This document shows positions 9,005 through 16,523 of a stretch of 37,884 bases of DNA, piece after piece (the first letter of the stretch is position 1; every line of letters begins with the position of its first letter). The position numbers and the translations under genes were made by a program. The DNA comes from RGIG4608 sp045637205. GTDB taxonomy: Bacteria; Bacillota; Clostridia; Oscillospirales; CAG-272. Below the pieces are notes generated by a model. It saw only the letters and a list, made by a program, of their open reading frames with translations. It ran no database searches and was not told where the DNA came from. The stretch lies in NCBI GenBank assembly GCA_045637205.1, contig JAZTYY010000010.1, positions 1-37,884 on the forward strand. Reading direction: 5' to 3'.

Positions 9005-9030
9005 AAAGCACCGACTGTGGTCGGTGCTTT
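9005..9030. terminator. Bidirectional terminator between convergent genes
   Basis: AAAGCACCGAC (9005-9015), TGTG loop, GTCGGTGCTTT (9020-9030). T runs lie on the 3' side in either direction, so it ends both the decarboxylase operon (+) and the DHHW gene (-), whose stop codon abuts it. Confidence 0.92.
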
Positions 9031-10143
9031 TTATCTTATACGGACATTTCCTGAAGCCAAGGTATCCATCCACAATAAGAAAACAACGTTTTTAATGTTG
9101 TTTTCTATGATATATTTCTCAATTGAGTCATTATAATATCTTGGATCGATTAATTCAATATTAAAATGCTCACAAAGATATGGTGCAAGTGAGTGCGAAA
9201 AGCTATCTTTAATTAATAAAAGAGTTTCTTTTTTATCGTTTTTGTTGTCGAAAATTTTAACGTGCGCGTTGTTTCCATTTAAGAAAATGCTGTATTTATC
9301 CTTTGTATTTATATATGACATATCATAAAGTGTGTCAAAGGTTGCGCCCGTGTCAACTATTGTCATTGTATATTTGCCACTTTCAATGCTTGGTGCTTTT
9401 ATCTCTTCACCTTCTAAAAAGAAAAAGCCCGACTTTGAATAGGTCGTGCCGCAGAAGTCGTTTGAAAGCGTTTTAAGATTAAAATGCTCCAATGGGTAGG
9501 GAACAACCCCGAGTTCATTTGCTATTGTGCAATAGGCAAAATAAGCACCCTCAGCCGTCCAATGATGGTCGCTCTTGTAAAATATGTTTTCTGATAAATT
9601 TAAGATCTTGTAAAGCTTCATATGGTCTTCATCAACAAGCTCCCAAGCAATTTTATTGTGCTCGTTAGAATAATTATTTGGCAAATAATTTTGCAATACG
9701 TCAATTTTTCTCGGCACGATGAATGAGTGGACTTTTATGTTGTTGCTTTTTAATTTTTCCTCCAAATTTTCAATTTTGTTTAGATTTTGTTGCAAAAACG
9801 AATAGTTTTTGCTCGTGTACTGATGTTTTTCTATCAAATAATTATTTTTACCCAACAAAATACTGTTGTTTTCTTTTTTGCCAAGCAAAAGCTCAACCAC
9901 AGCCTTTGCTTCAATCATTTGTGTGCGAAGGGATATTTGGTCTGAAAAATAATCATGTAGCTGATGGGTATACGTGCCGTCTAATAATTTTTCAATGCTA
10001 AACGAGGGCATTGTTTGAAGCTTTCTGTTTTCGTATTCCGAAAAGCTTTTTTGTGGAACGAATAGATATGAAAGAGAAAAGAAAGCAATTATACCTACAG
10101 CAAAAATAAGTAAAATTGCATTTGAAATACCGAGCTTTTTCAT
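9031..10143 (-). CDS. DHHW-family (AlgX/AlgJ-like, SGNH-fold) envelope protein
   Basis: A 370-residue protein with one N-terminal membrane helix (about 8-28) and an outside domain. The diagnostic DHHW motif is at 192-195 (SDHHWTAEGAYFAY), and a possible serine-nucleophile block is KDSFSHS (312-318). Family knowledge: DHHW and AlgX/AlgJ proteins are thought to O-acetylate exopolysaccharides, usually together with an MBOAT acyl donor protein. No MBOAT gene is in this window, so the partner must be elsewhere or the role differs. SD AAAGGAG precedes the ATG. It lies downstream of the VanY-like gene, separated by a terminator, with no clear promoter of its own; read-through is likely. Confidence 0.82.
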   Translation of the reverse strand: MKKLGISNAILLIFAVGIIAFFSLSYLFVPQKSFSEYENRKLQTMPSFSIEKLLDGTYTHQLHDYFSDQISLRTQMIEAKAVVELLLGKKENNSILLGKNNYLIEKHQYTSKNYSFLQQNLNKIENLEEKLKSNNIKVHSFIVPRKIDVLQNYLPNNYSNEHNKIAWELVDEDHMKLYKILNLSENIFYKSDHHWTAEGAYFAYCTIANELGVVPYPLEHFNLKTLSNDFCGTTYSKSGFFFLEGEEIKAPSIESGKYTMTIVDTGATFDTLYDMSYINTKDKYSIFLNGNNAHVKIFDNKNDKKETLLLIKDSFSHSLAPYLCEHFNIELIDPRYYNDSIEKYIIENNIKNVVFLLWMDTLASGNVRIR

Positions 10144-10163
10144 AATTTCTCCTTTAAATACAA

Positions 10164-10195
10164 AAAAATCAAGGATTTTTCAATCCTTGATTTTT
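10164..10195 (-). terminator. Terminator after the VanY-like gene
   Basis: Fourteen-bp stem: AAAAATCAAGGATT (10164-10177) with its complement (10182-10195). Read on the minus strand it ends in T residues and lies just after the stop at 10211; A/T tracts on both sides would make it work in either direction. Confidence 0.85.
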
Positions 10196-10210
10196 GTTTT
10201 GTTATTAATT

Positions 10211-11236
10211 TTATTGTTCCACAGTTACTATAAAGCCATTCATGTTATCACCGGAAACAGTATAATTTTTATCCTTCATAACAGGAATGCTTGTGGGGTT
10301 ACCTGAATATTCAACGTAATAAACAACGTATGTCTTACCGTCAGCGCTATTTATAGAAAGTGGATTTGAAAAAGTGTGCTTTGTACGAATAAGCTCAAGA
10401 TATTCTTCAAGACAAATATTGTTATTATAGATATATGTTGCGTGCTCAATTCCTACGTAACGGAGGTGGAGTCTTGTGTTAGCACTAATTTGAGTGTGCT
10501 GAGCACATCCATCGGGATAACGAATAATAAATCCGTATTTGTGAGCATTTTGATATATCCAATTGTATTGCTCCTTCAAGGAGTTTTCTTTTATTACTGA
10601 TGAAGGGGAAGATGTTTTAATAGTTATTGCTGTGCCTGTGATATGGTCGTAATAATCATCGCCAATATCAAGATATTCTTGATATTCACTCATATTGCTT
10701 GCATTAAATCCACCCAATGTTATTTCAATATTGGAAAGATTATTTGTGTTTGAAGATGCAAGGTTGTTTGAATTGCAGTAATCAATCATCATTTTATTGA
10801 AAGCATCAAGAGTTGTTTGACTAAGATAAATGTTAACTGACATCAAAGCATAGGTGGATTTGCCATTGATTTGTGTAAATTCACTGTTTTTTGAGTCTGC
10901 TTTGTAATTATAGACGTTAACAAAATTGCTTGTGTCGAACTGATCGCACTTGAAATTATCATTAATCAAAAGCAAATTGCCCATATGTACGGCTGATTCT
11001 TCGCGGGGAACGGTAATCATATCGTTGCCAGTGGAGCCGTCTTCGTTAGTGTTTTTCTGCGTGGTAAATATTTTACCGATAATAAGAGTTGCAAACATAA
11101 GAAGAATAAGCGCGATAACTGCAAAAATAGAGATAACAATTTGCTGTCTTAGTCTTTTTTTGTTTTTTATATTTTTTCTTTTTGCCTTTGGTCTTGCAGA
11201 CGTGGTAAAGGCTTGAGTTTTGGAATTGTTAGCCAT
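10211..11236 (-). CDS. Membrane-anchored VanY-fold protein lacking key catalytic residues
   Basis: A 341-residue protein: Lys/Arg-rich cytoplasmic N-terminus, one membrane helix (about 32-54), then an outside domain. Residues 221-282 carry the C-terminal signature of VanY D-alanyl-D-alanine carboxypeptidases (WIYQNAHKYGFIIRYPDG, HLRYVGIEHATYIY, LEEYLEL). The zinc-site SxHxxGxAxD motif reads YDHITGTAIT: His198 is kept but the Asp ligand is Thr205. The EPWH motif reads TRLH: His257 is kept but the catalytic Glu is Thr254. It therefore looks like a pseudo-peptidase that may bind rather than cut peptidoglycan stems. SD AGAAAGGA precedes the ATG. It lies between the pnp and DHHW genes on the same strand. 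Confidence 0.72.
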   Translation of the reverse strand: MANNSKTQAFTTSARPKAKRKNIKNKKRLRQQIVISIFAVIALILLMFATLIIGKIFTTQKNTNEDGSTGNDMITVPREESAVHMGNLLLINDNFKCDQFDTSNFVNVYNYKADSKNSEFTQINGKSTYALMSVNIYLSQTTLDAFNKMMIDYCNSNNLASSNTNNLSNIEITLGGFNASNMSEYQEYLDIGDDYYDHITGTAITIKTSSPSSVIKENSLKEQYNWIYQNAHKYGFIIRYPDGCAQHTQISANTRLHLRYVGIEHATYIYNNNICLEEYLELIRTKHTFSNPLSINSADGKTYVVYYVEYSGNPTSIPVMKDKNYTVSGDNMNGFIVTVEQ

Positions 11237-11276
11237 ATTATATCCTTTCTACTGATATAACAGCGTTATGAGATAA

Positions 11277-11308
11277 TTTTTTCCTTGGGATTGCTCCCAA
11301 GGAAAAAA
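11277..11308 (-). terminator. Terminator after pnp
   Basis: Fourteen-bp perfect stem (TTTTTTCCTTGGGA at 11277-11290, complement 11295-11308) with a TTGC loop, 20 nt past the pnp stop codon on the minus strand. Confidence 0.9.
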
Positions 11309-11328
11309 GAATTAATCATTTAATTTTA

Positions 11329-13443
11329 TTACTGAGCGTCCTTGATAGAGAAGTTCATTCTGCCCTTAGCATCAACGCCCATATATTTAACCTTAACAGT
11401 ATCACCAAGTGAAAGAACGTCTTCAACCTTTTCAATTCTTTCTTTTGCAATCTTAGAGATGTGTACAAGGCCTTCCTTACCGGGAACGTATTCAACGAAT
11501 GCACCGAATTCCTTGATGCCTGTTACTGTGCCTGTATAAACAGCGCCAACCTCGGGTTCGAATACGATTGCATCGATACAAGCCTTAGCAGCGGCTGCGT
11601 TTTCAGCATTAACTGCAGCAATTCTAATTGTACCGTCATCTTCGATGTCGATCTTTGCACCTGTATCAGCAACGATCTTCTGGATTACGGAGCCGCCCTT
11701 ACCGATAACTTCACGAATCTTATCGGGATCAATCTTCATTGTTGTCATCTTGGGTGCATATTTTGAAACCTCAGCACGAGGAGCGGGGATTGCCTTAAGA
11801 AGCACTTCGTCGATAATGTAATCTCTACCAACGTGTGTCTGTTCAAATGCCTTCTTAATAATTTCAGGTGTAAGACCGTCAATCTTAAGGTCCATCTGAA
11901 TTGATGTGATACCCTTGTGTGTACCTGCTACCTTGAAGTCCATGTCGGCATAGAAATCTTCAAGACCCTGAATGTCGAGCATTGTATCCCAAGAACCGTC
12001 TTCAGCTGTGATAAGACCGCAAGAGATACCTGCAACGGGAGCCTTGATCGGAACACCTGCATCCATAAGAGCAAGAGTTGAACCGCAAACTGAACCCTGA
12101 GATGTAGAACCGTTAGAGGAAACTACGTCGGAAACAAGACGGATTGCATAGGGGAATTCTTCAGTAGAGGGAAGAACGGGAACAAGAGATCTTTCAGCAA
12201 GAGCACCGTGACCGATTTCACGACGTCCGGGAGAACGTGCGGGCTTAGCTTCACCTGTTGAGAAGCCGGGCATGTTGTAGTGATGCATATATCTCTTTTC
12301 CTTGTCGTTGTCAAGTCCGTCAAGGATTTGTGCTTCGCTGAGTGTACCAAGAGTAGCAACTGTAAGTACCTGAGTTTGTCCACGTGTGAAAAGTCCACTT
12401 CCGTGTGCTCTGGGAAGAAGTCCTACTTCAGAACCAAGAGGTCTGATTTCATCCATACGTCTACCGTCAACACGCTTCTTGTCAACAAGCAACCAACGGC
12501 GAACAATCTTCTTCTGAATCTTGTATACAAGCTCTTCCATCATTGTGGGAAGGTCGGGATATTCTTCAGTGAAGTTTGCAAGGATAGCTTCCTTAATGGG
12601 GAACATCTTTGCATCTCTTACTGTCTTGTCGTCAGTGTCAAGAGCTTCCATAACGTCCTTTTCGCAGAATGCGAAAATCTTATCGAACATATCGTGGTCG
12701 AGTTCGCAAGAGGGATATTCGAACTTTGTTTTACCGATTTCGTCAACGATTGCGTTGATGAATTCAAGAACACCCTGGTTTTCCTTGTGAGCGAGCATGA
12801 TAGCGTCAAACATAAGGTCATCGGGAACTTCGTTAGCACCTGCTTCAATCATAACAACCTTTGTCATTGAAGAAGCAACTGTGAGCTCAAGGTCAGAAAC
12901 TGCTCTCTGTGCTTCTGTGGGGTTAACAACGAGCTCGCCGTTAACAAGACCCATGAATACGCCGGAGATAGGACCGTTCCATGGAATATCGGAAATAGAA
13001 AGGGCAATGGATGCACCAATCATAGCTGTGATTTCAGGTGAGCAATCAGGATCATATGACATTACTGTAAGAGAAAGAGAAACGTCATTACGAAGATCCT
13101 TGGGGAAAAGGGGACGGATGGGACGGTCGATAACACGGCTTGTCAAAATTGCCTTTTCGGGGGGACGACCCTCACGACGAAGGTAACCACCGGGAATCTT
13201 ACCTGCTGCATACATTCTCTCGTCGAAGTCAACGGAGAGGGGAAGGAAGTCGATGCCGTCACGGGGCTTTTCGGATGCTGTTGCGCAGCAAAGAACTGCT
13301 GTATCGCCATATCTTACAAGGCAAGAGCCGTTTGCAAGACCTGCAAGCTTACCTGTTTCAACAACAAGGGGTCTGCCTGCCAATGTGTAATGAAATGTCT
13401 TAAAGTTTTTGAACACCATTGGTGATGAAATTGAATTACTCAT
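11329..13443 (-). CDS. pnp: Polyribonucleotide nucleotidyltransferase (PNPase)
   Basis: A 704-residue protein of normal PNPase length: two RNase PH domains, with the second-core catalytic segment LEDFYADMDFKVAGT, a KH domain with GxxG (REVIGKGGSVIQKI) and a C-terminal S1 domain (GAVYTGTVTGIKEFGAF). It degrades RNA phosphorolytically from the 3' end in the cytosol and is a degradosome component. Start at ATG 13443 (MSNSISSPM), which has GGAGG 9 nt upstream; the 20 extra codons of the longer frame have no SD. It follows rpsO, the near-universal bacterial order, separated by a terminator-like hairpin and a long imperfect hairpin that may mediate autoregulation. Confidence 0.98.
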   Translation of the reverse strand: MSNSISSPMVFKNFKTFHYTLAGRPLVVETGKLAGLANGSCLVRYGDTAVLCCATASEKPRDGIDFLPLSVDFDERMYAAGKIPGGYLRREGRPPEKAILTSRVIDRPIRPLFPKDLRNDVSLSLTVMSYDPDCSPEITAMIGASIALSISDIPWNGPISGVFMGLVNGELVVNPTEAQRAVSDLELTVASSMTKVVMIEAGANEVPDDLMFDAIMLAHKENQGVLEFINAIVDEIGKTKFEYPSCELDHDMFDKIFAFCEKDVMEALDTDDKTVRDAKMFPIKEAILANFTEEYPDLPTMMEELVYKIQKKIVRRWLLVDKKRVDGRRMDEIRPLGSEVGLLPRAHGSGLFTRGQTQVLTVATLGTLSEAQILDGLDNDKEKRYMHHYNMPGFSTGEAKPARSPGRREIGHGALAERSLVPVLPSTEEFPYAIRLVSDVVSSNGSTSQGSVCGSTLALMDAGVPIKAPVAGISCGLITAEDGSWDTMLDIQGLEDFYADMDFKVAGTHKGITSIQMDLKIDGLTPEIIKKAFEQTHVGRDYIIDEVLLKAIPAPRAEVSKYAPKMTTMKIDPDKIREVIGKGGSVIQKIVADTGAKIDIEDDGTIRIAAVNAENAAAAKACIDAIVFEPEVGAVYTGTVTGIKEFGAFVEYVPGKEGLVHISKIAKERIEKVEDVLSLGDTVKVKYMGVDAKGRMNFSIKDAQ

Positions 13444-13485
13444 TTTAAATTTCCTCCATAAAAATTTGATTTTTTGTATTTTATT

Positions 13486-13559
13486 CTTACGGGGTTTTAG
13501 CACTTAATTACGGACTGAAATATATTCAATGCATAATTAATTGCTAAAGCAACCGTAAG
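13486..13559 (-). promoter_or_regulatory. Long imperfect hairpin in the pnp leader
   Basis: CTTACGG (13486-13492) pairs with CCGTAAG (13553-13559), and the pairing continues inward (TTTTAGCA with TGCTAAA, TTAATTA with TAATTAA) to a centre near 13522, giving arms of about 35 nt. It lies 42 nt before the pnp start. In E. coli a comparable double-stranded leader is cut by RNase III for pnp autoregulation; the analogy is inferred. Confidence 0.6.
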
Positions 13560-13596
13560 ATGTGCGACTTAATAATTTTCTTAAAAACAAACAAAG

Positions 13597-13633
13597 GGAG
13601 TGAGGAGTCGGCAAAAACCCACTCTCCCACTCC
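13597..13633 (-). terminator. Terminator-like hairpin after rpsO
   Basis: GGAGTG-(A)-GGAG (13597-13607) pairs with CTCC-CACTCC (13624-13633) with one bulge. On the minus strand it is followed by CTTTGTTTGTTTTT. It lies 12 nt past the rpsO stop and probably reduces rpsO transcript entry into pnp. Confidence 0.7.
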
Positions 13634-13644
13634 GATATTTGTTC

Positions 13645-13911
13645 TTACTTTCTGATGCCGAGCTTCTTGATGATTGCTCTGTATCTTTCGATGTCAACTC
13701 TCTGAAGATAGCCAAGAAGATTTCTTCTGTGACCTACCATCTTAAGAAGACCGCGACGGCTGTGATGGTCGTTGTGGTTGTTCTTAAGGTGCTCGTTAAG
13801 AGAATTGATTCTGTGAGTGAGAATAGCGATCTGTACTTCAGGAGAACCTGTGTCACCTTCGTGGATAGCATATTCAGCAATGATAGCTTGCTTTTCGTCC
13901 TTCAAGATCAT
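13645..13911 (-). CDS. rpsO: Small ribosomal subunit protein uS15
   Basis: Eighty-eight residues, the standard length for S15, with the conserved GDTGSPEVQIAILTHRIN and HHSRRGLLKMVGHRRNLL stretches that contact 16S rRNA. Start at ATG 13911 (MILKDEKQ), with AGAAAGG upstream; an in-frame GTG four codons earlier overlaps that SD and is rejected. Upstream of pnp in the usual order. A 110-nt leader with a possible pseudoknot precedes it, which fits S15 feedback control, though that is inference. Confidence 0.98.
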   Translation of the reverse strand: MILKDEKQAIIAEYAIHEGDTGSPEVQIAILTHRINSLNEHLKNNHNDHHSRRGLLKMVGHRRNLLGYLQRVDIERYRAIIKKLGIRK

Positions 13912-13952
13912 GATTTTTTTCACCTTTCTAAAAATTATTTAACGCAAAGCAC

Positions 13953-13984
13953 AGTCATCGGCGGGTGAAACACGACTATTGCCG
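13953..13984 (-). promoter_or_regulatory. Candidate pseudoknot in the rpsO leader
   Basis: On the minus strand, CGGC (13984-13981) can pair with GCCG (13962-13959), and AGTC (13977-13974) with GACT (13956-13953), in interleaved order, with a GTG/CAC mini-stem between them (13973-13965). Helices are only 4 bp, so chance is possible. S15 leaders in other bacteria are known autoregulatory RNAs. Confidence 0.3.
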
Positions 13985-14026
13985 TCTTATTTTCCCGAAA
14001 ACCGAGCCATACGTCATACGAAACAT

Positions 14027-14055
14027 ATTTTAACACAAAAAAAGCATTTTGTAAA
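14027..14055 (-). promoter_or_regulatory. Promoter of rpsO
   Basis: Read on the minus strand: TTTACA (14055-14050), 17-nt spacer, TAAAAT (14032-14027). The transcript would carry about 110 nt before the rpsO ATG. Confidence 0.75.
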
Positions 14056-14101
14056 TAGTTTTTTAGAAAATTCTTCAAAATTTTTTGTTTATCTTCTATA
14101 A

Positions 14102-14476
14102 TTATATACTTTTATTTTGTTTCTTTTTACCAAAAGTTGAAACAAGGGACGAAATTCCACCCAATATTAGCATTGCACCGAAAATTTTTTGCAGGATGCT
14201 TGCATCAATTATTCCTGCAATATATGAACCGAGTATAGAAAAAATCAAACCCGATGTACTCAATATGAGTGTGCTTTTCCACACAATTTTCTTCTTTTTA
14301 ACGTTGTATATGGTCGATGCAATTGCCGTAATAATGAAAAAACACAAATTTATGCCCTGAGCAATAATTTGTTCCGTGCCCTCAAAAAGCGTTAAATATA
14401 TTACCAAAAGTCCGCCACCGCCCACTCCCATTCCTGAGAGTGTGGCAATGACGAGAGAAATTAAAAGAATTTTCAT
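14102..14476 (-). CDS. Half-size TauE/SafE-family membrane protein
   Basis: A 124-residue hydrophobic protein opening with the TauE/SafE-type segment ATLSGMGVGGGGLLVIYL and four predicted membrane helices. TauE/SafE (formerly DUF81) proteins are anion or sulfonate exporters of about 250 residues built from two such halves, so this one would need to dimerise or pair with another half. Its ATG overlaps the stop of the upstream glycosyltransferase by 4 nt (ATGA), so the two are translated together. Substrate unknown. No clear terminator follows it. Confidence 0.7.
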   Translation of the reverse strand: MKILLISLVIATLSGMGVGGGGLLVIYLTLFEGTEQIIAQGINLCFFIITAIASTIYNVKKKKIVWKSTLILSTSGLIFSILGSYIAGIIDASILQKIFGAMLILGGISSLVSTFGKKKQNKSI

Positions 14477-15735
14477 TTGTTACCTGTTACCTCGTCAAGT
14501 GAGCGCGACCGCGTGTGGTGAATTGGCTCCCATTTTACCTTTTTAAAAAGTGCAATAATAGATATTGGCATATAAGTGTACATGAAAAGAGGAAAGGTGA
14601 ATAGATAGCCTATCTTCGACGTTGCGCTTGTGTGTATCTTTTTCCACTCACTTATAACCGTTATCAAGCCCATAACGAACATTATTGAATAGGTGAATAA
14701 TACGTATCCGACCAAGCTTTCAAGCACCGGGGTGGGGTCACCTATTCCAAAAATTCCGAATATTGTTGCAATGATGCTTGTTGAAAGCATCGCAACCGTT
14801 AAAACAAATGCCGGCATAATATTCATCGTCATATCAAAAAATGCAAATTTTCGGCATTTGAGAATTCCTTTCAGCAAATCCTTGCCGTGCTTGTTCCAAA
14901 CCTGAAAAAATCCCTTTGACCATCGCAACCTTTGTTTATAAGATTGCTTAAACGTTATTGGCTGCTCGTCAAAAAGCTCTGCATTTATGCAGCAGCCTAT
15001 TTTAACTCCGTTTAGAATTGCAAAAATTGAAAATTCAATGTCTTCGGTAAGCAAATAGAATTTCCAACCGTTGAATTTGTCAAGCAGGTTTGTGCTAACG
15101 AAAAAGCCCGTCCCCGATATTGCACAAGACGTGCCAAGAAGCATTCTTGCATAGTGGAGGAATTTTGATTCCCTTATATACCACAAGCCATAGCCCGAGC
15201 TTATCCAGTTGTCACCGTAGTTTTTGGAATTTCTGTAGCTTGTGAATGCTTCATATCCATCAGAGCGCGTTTTATTCATTTCGGTGATATAGTTTTTTGT
15301 TAATACGTTGTCCGCGTCAAGAACAACAACACCGTCAAAATCATCCCACTCTCCATTTTGGTGAAGCATATCTATTGCAAAATCCAAGGCATATCCCTTA
15401 CCAATTTTATCTTGATTGAAGCGCTCAAACACCGTTGCACCGAATGAGCGCGCAATTTCGGCTGTTTGGTCGTTGCAATTGTCGGCAATAACGACTGTTT
15501 TTATAAGATTCGAGTCATAATCCTGATCTAAAATTGATTGTAAAAGATTACCGATAACCTTGTCCTCGTTTCTTGCTGCAATTAAAATTGCAAATCGTCC
15601 CTTTTTAATTGGTTCTTTGTGTTTCTTTTGCTTTAGTGAAAAAGGGACTATTGTATAGAATATTTGATATGAATAGCACAAAAATAATAAAAAACCGATT
15701 ATAAAATTCAAGTCGGCCAAAAATTCATAAAACAT
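14473..15735 (-). CDS. Family 2 glycosyltransferase, membrane-bound, processive type
   Basis: A 420-residue GT2 protein: N-terminal membrane helix (about 9-30), GT-A catalytic domain with ILIAARNED, DxD-type Asp140-Ala-Asp142, the TED acceptor motif (230-232) and QRLRW (268-272), then three or more C-terminal membrane helices. The QxxRW motif is typical of processive synthases (cellulose, hyaluronan, poly-GlcNAc) that extrude a polymer. Start chosen at ATG 15735, 7 nt from GAGG; a TTG two codons earlier is too close to that SD. The stop overlaps the TauE-like gene. Sugar specificity cannot be read from the sequence. Confidence 0.88.
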   Translation of the reverse strand: MFYEFLADLNFIIGFLLFLCYSYQIFYTIVPFSLKQKKHKEPIKKGRFAILIAARNEDKVIGNLLQSILDQDYDSNLIKTVVIADNCNDQTAEIARSFGATVFERFNQDKIGKGYALDFAIDMLHQNGEWDDFDGVVVLDADNVLTKNYITEMNKTRSDGYEAFTSYRNSKNYGDNWISSGYGLWYIRESKFLHYARMLLGTSCAISGTGFFVSTNLLDKFNGWKFYLLTEDIEFSIFAILNGVKIGCCINAELFDEQPITFKQSYKQRLRWSKGFFQVWNKHGKDLLKGILKCRKFAFFDMTMNIMPAFVLTVAMLSTSIIATIFGIFGIGDPTPVLESLVGYVLFTYSIMFVMGLITVISEWKKIHTSATSKIGYLFTFPLFMYTYMPISIIALFKKVKWEPIHHTRSRSLDEVTGNK

Positions 15736-15829
15736 AAACAAACCTCAAATACATATTTATTTAATAATATTGACAAAAATTAGTTGTTTTATGTATTTCA
15801 AATTTTGGTTTATCGAGGAGATTTGAAGA

Positions 15830-16032
15830 AATGAAATCGTGGCAAAAGCCACGATGAAATCCAAACAAGTTTGGATAAAATCCTCGGCTTAATGCCTTGG
15901 ATGAAATCAAATCCGCCTTTTATTAACCTGCCATAAGGCAGATTTCATCGCGCAAGCGATTTCATCCACCATTTGTGGATTTATTCCGCAGAAGGCGGAT
16001 TTAGTTGCGGTGCTTTGCACCGCTAAATCCCA
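15830..16032. repeat. Array of eight short hairpins with GATTTCAT-type linkers
   Basis: The 15736-16105 gap has no gene. It holds consecutive palindromes: 15838-15853 (CGTGGC/GCCACG), 15859-15876 (ATCCAAAC/GTTTGGAT), 15880-15902 (imperfect), 15928-15941 (CTGCC/GGCAG), 15947-15960 (ATCGC/GCGAT), 15964-15980 (ATCCAC/GTGGAT), 15985-15999 (TCCGC/GCGGA), 16007-16023 (GCGGTGC/GCACCGC). They are joined by repeated ATGAAATC or GATTTCAT/GATTTA linkers. Each stem differs while the linkers recur. Origin unknown; not a CRISPR. Confidence 0.75.
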
Positions 16033-16050
16033 ATTTATTTGTTTTGAATG

Positions 16051-16079
16051 TTGAATAATATTCGTATTTGTGTTATAAT
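16051..16079 (+). promoter_or_regulatory. Promoter of the NUDIX-RAYT pair
   Basis: TTGAAT (16051-16056), 17-nt spacer, TATAAT (16074-16079), 26 nt before the NUDIX start codon. Confidence 0.75.
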
Positions 16080-16105
16080 AAGCAAAAAACTAAAGGAGCT
16101 TAAAA

Positions 16106-16522
16106 ATGAAGGGTTACAATCTCATCGTAGTTTTTAATAAGGAAGCTGACAAAATGCTGATGTGCAAGAGGGTTAAAGATCCATATAAGGGCTTGTCGAA
16201 TTTTGTCGGTGGCAAGATTGAACAAGGTGAAAACGGATATGATGCCGCCTATCGCGAGCTTTTTGAAGAAACTTCGATTTGCAGGGAAGATATAAAATTG
16301 ACTCACCTGTTGGATTTCACCTATCATATGGCGCAGGAATATGTCGAAGTGTACGTCGGACGACTAAACAAAGATGTCGAAATAAAAGGCGATGAAAATA
16401 TTCTCTATTGGTCAGATTTTAACCACAATTTCTTTGACCCCACCCTCTACGCAGGAGAGGGCAATATCGGTCATATTATGATGCATATTGATTTCGATAA
16501 GGATAAATTGTTGGAGTTATGA
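16106..16522 (+). CDS. NUDIX hydrolase
   Basis: A 138-residue single-domain protein. The Nudix box covers residues 36-58: Gly36, Glu42, Arg50-Glu51-Leu52, Glu54-Glu55, with Ser57 where the consensus has Gly. It would hydrolyse a nucleoside diphosphate linked to another group, coordinating Mg2+ through the box glutamates. The MutT-like N-terminus (NLIVVFNKEADKMLMCKR) suggests a nucleotide-pool sanitising enzyme, but the substrate is not determinable. SD AAAGGAG is well placed. The RAYT gene begins 1 nt after its stop, so the transposase is probably co-transcribed from this promoter. Confidence 0.92.
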   Translation: MKGYNLIVVFNKEADKMLMCKRVKDPYKGLSNFVGGKIEQGENGYDAAYRELFEETSICREDIKLTHLLDFTYHMAQEYVEVYVGRLNKDVEIKGDENILYWSDFNHNFFDPTLYAGEGNIGHIMMHIDFDKDKLLEL

Positions 16523-16523
16523 T

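Noticed and set aside
12280..12870. 196-codon plus-strand frame opposite pnp
   Set aside because: Shadow of a highly conserved gene; no SD, no promoter and no recognisable domain.
15830..16032. CRISPR array
   Set aside because: There is no constant direct repeat of 23-40 nt with unique spacers; the units are different palindromes with short shared linkers, and no cas gene is nearby.
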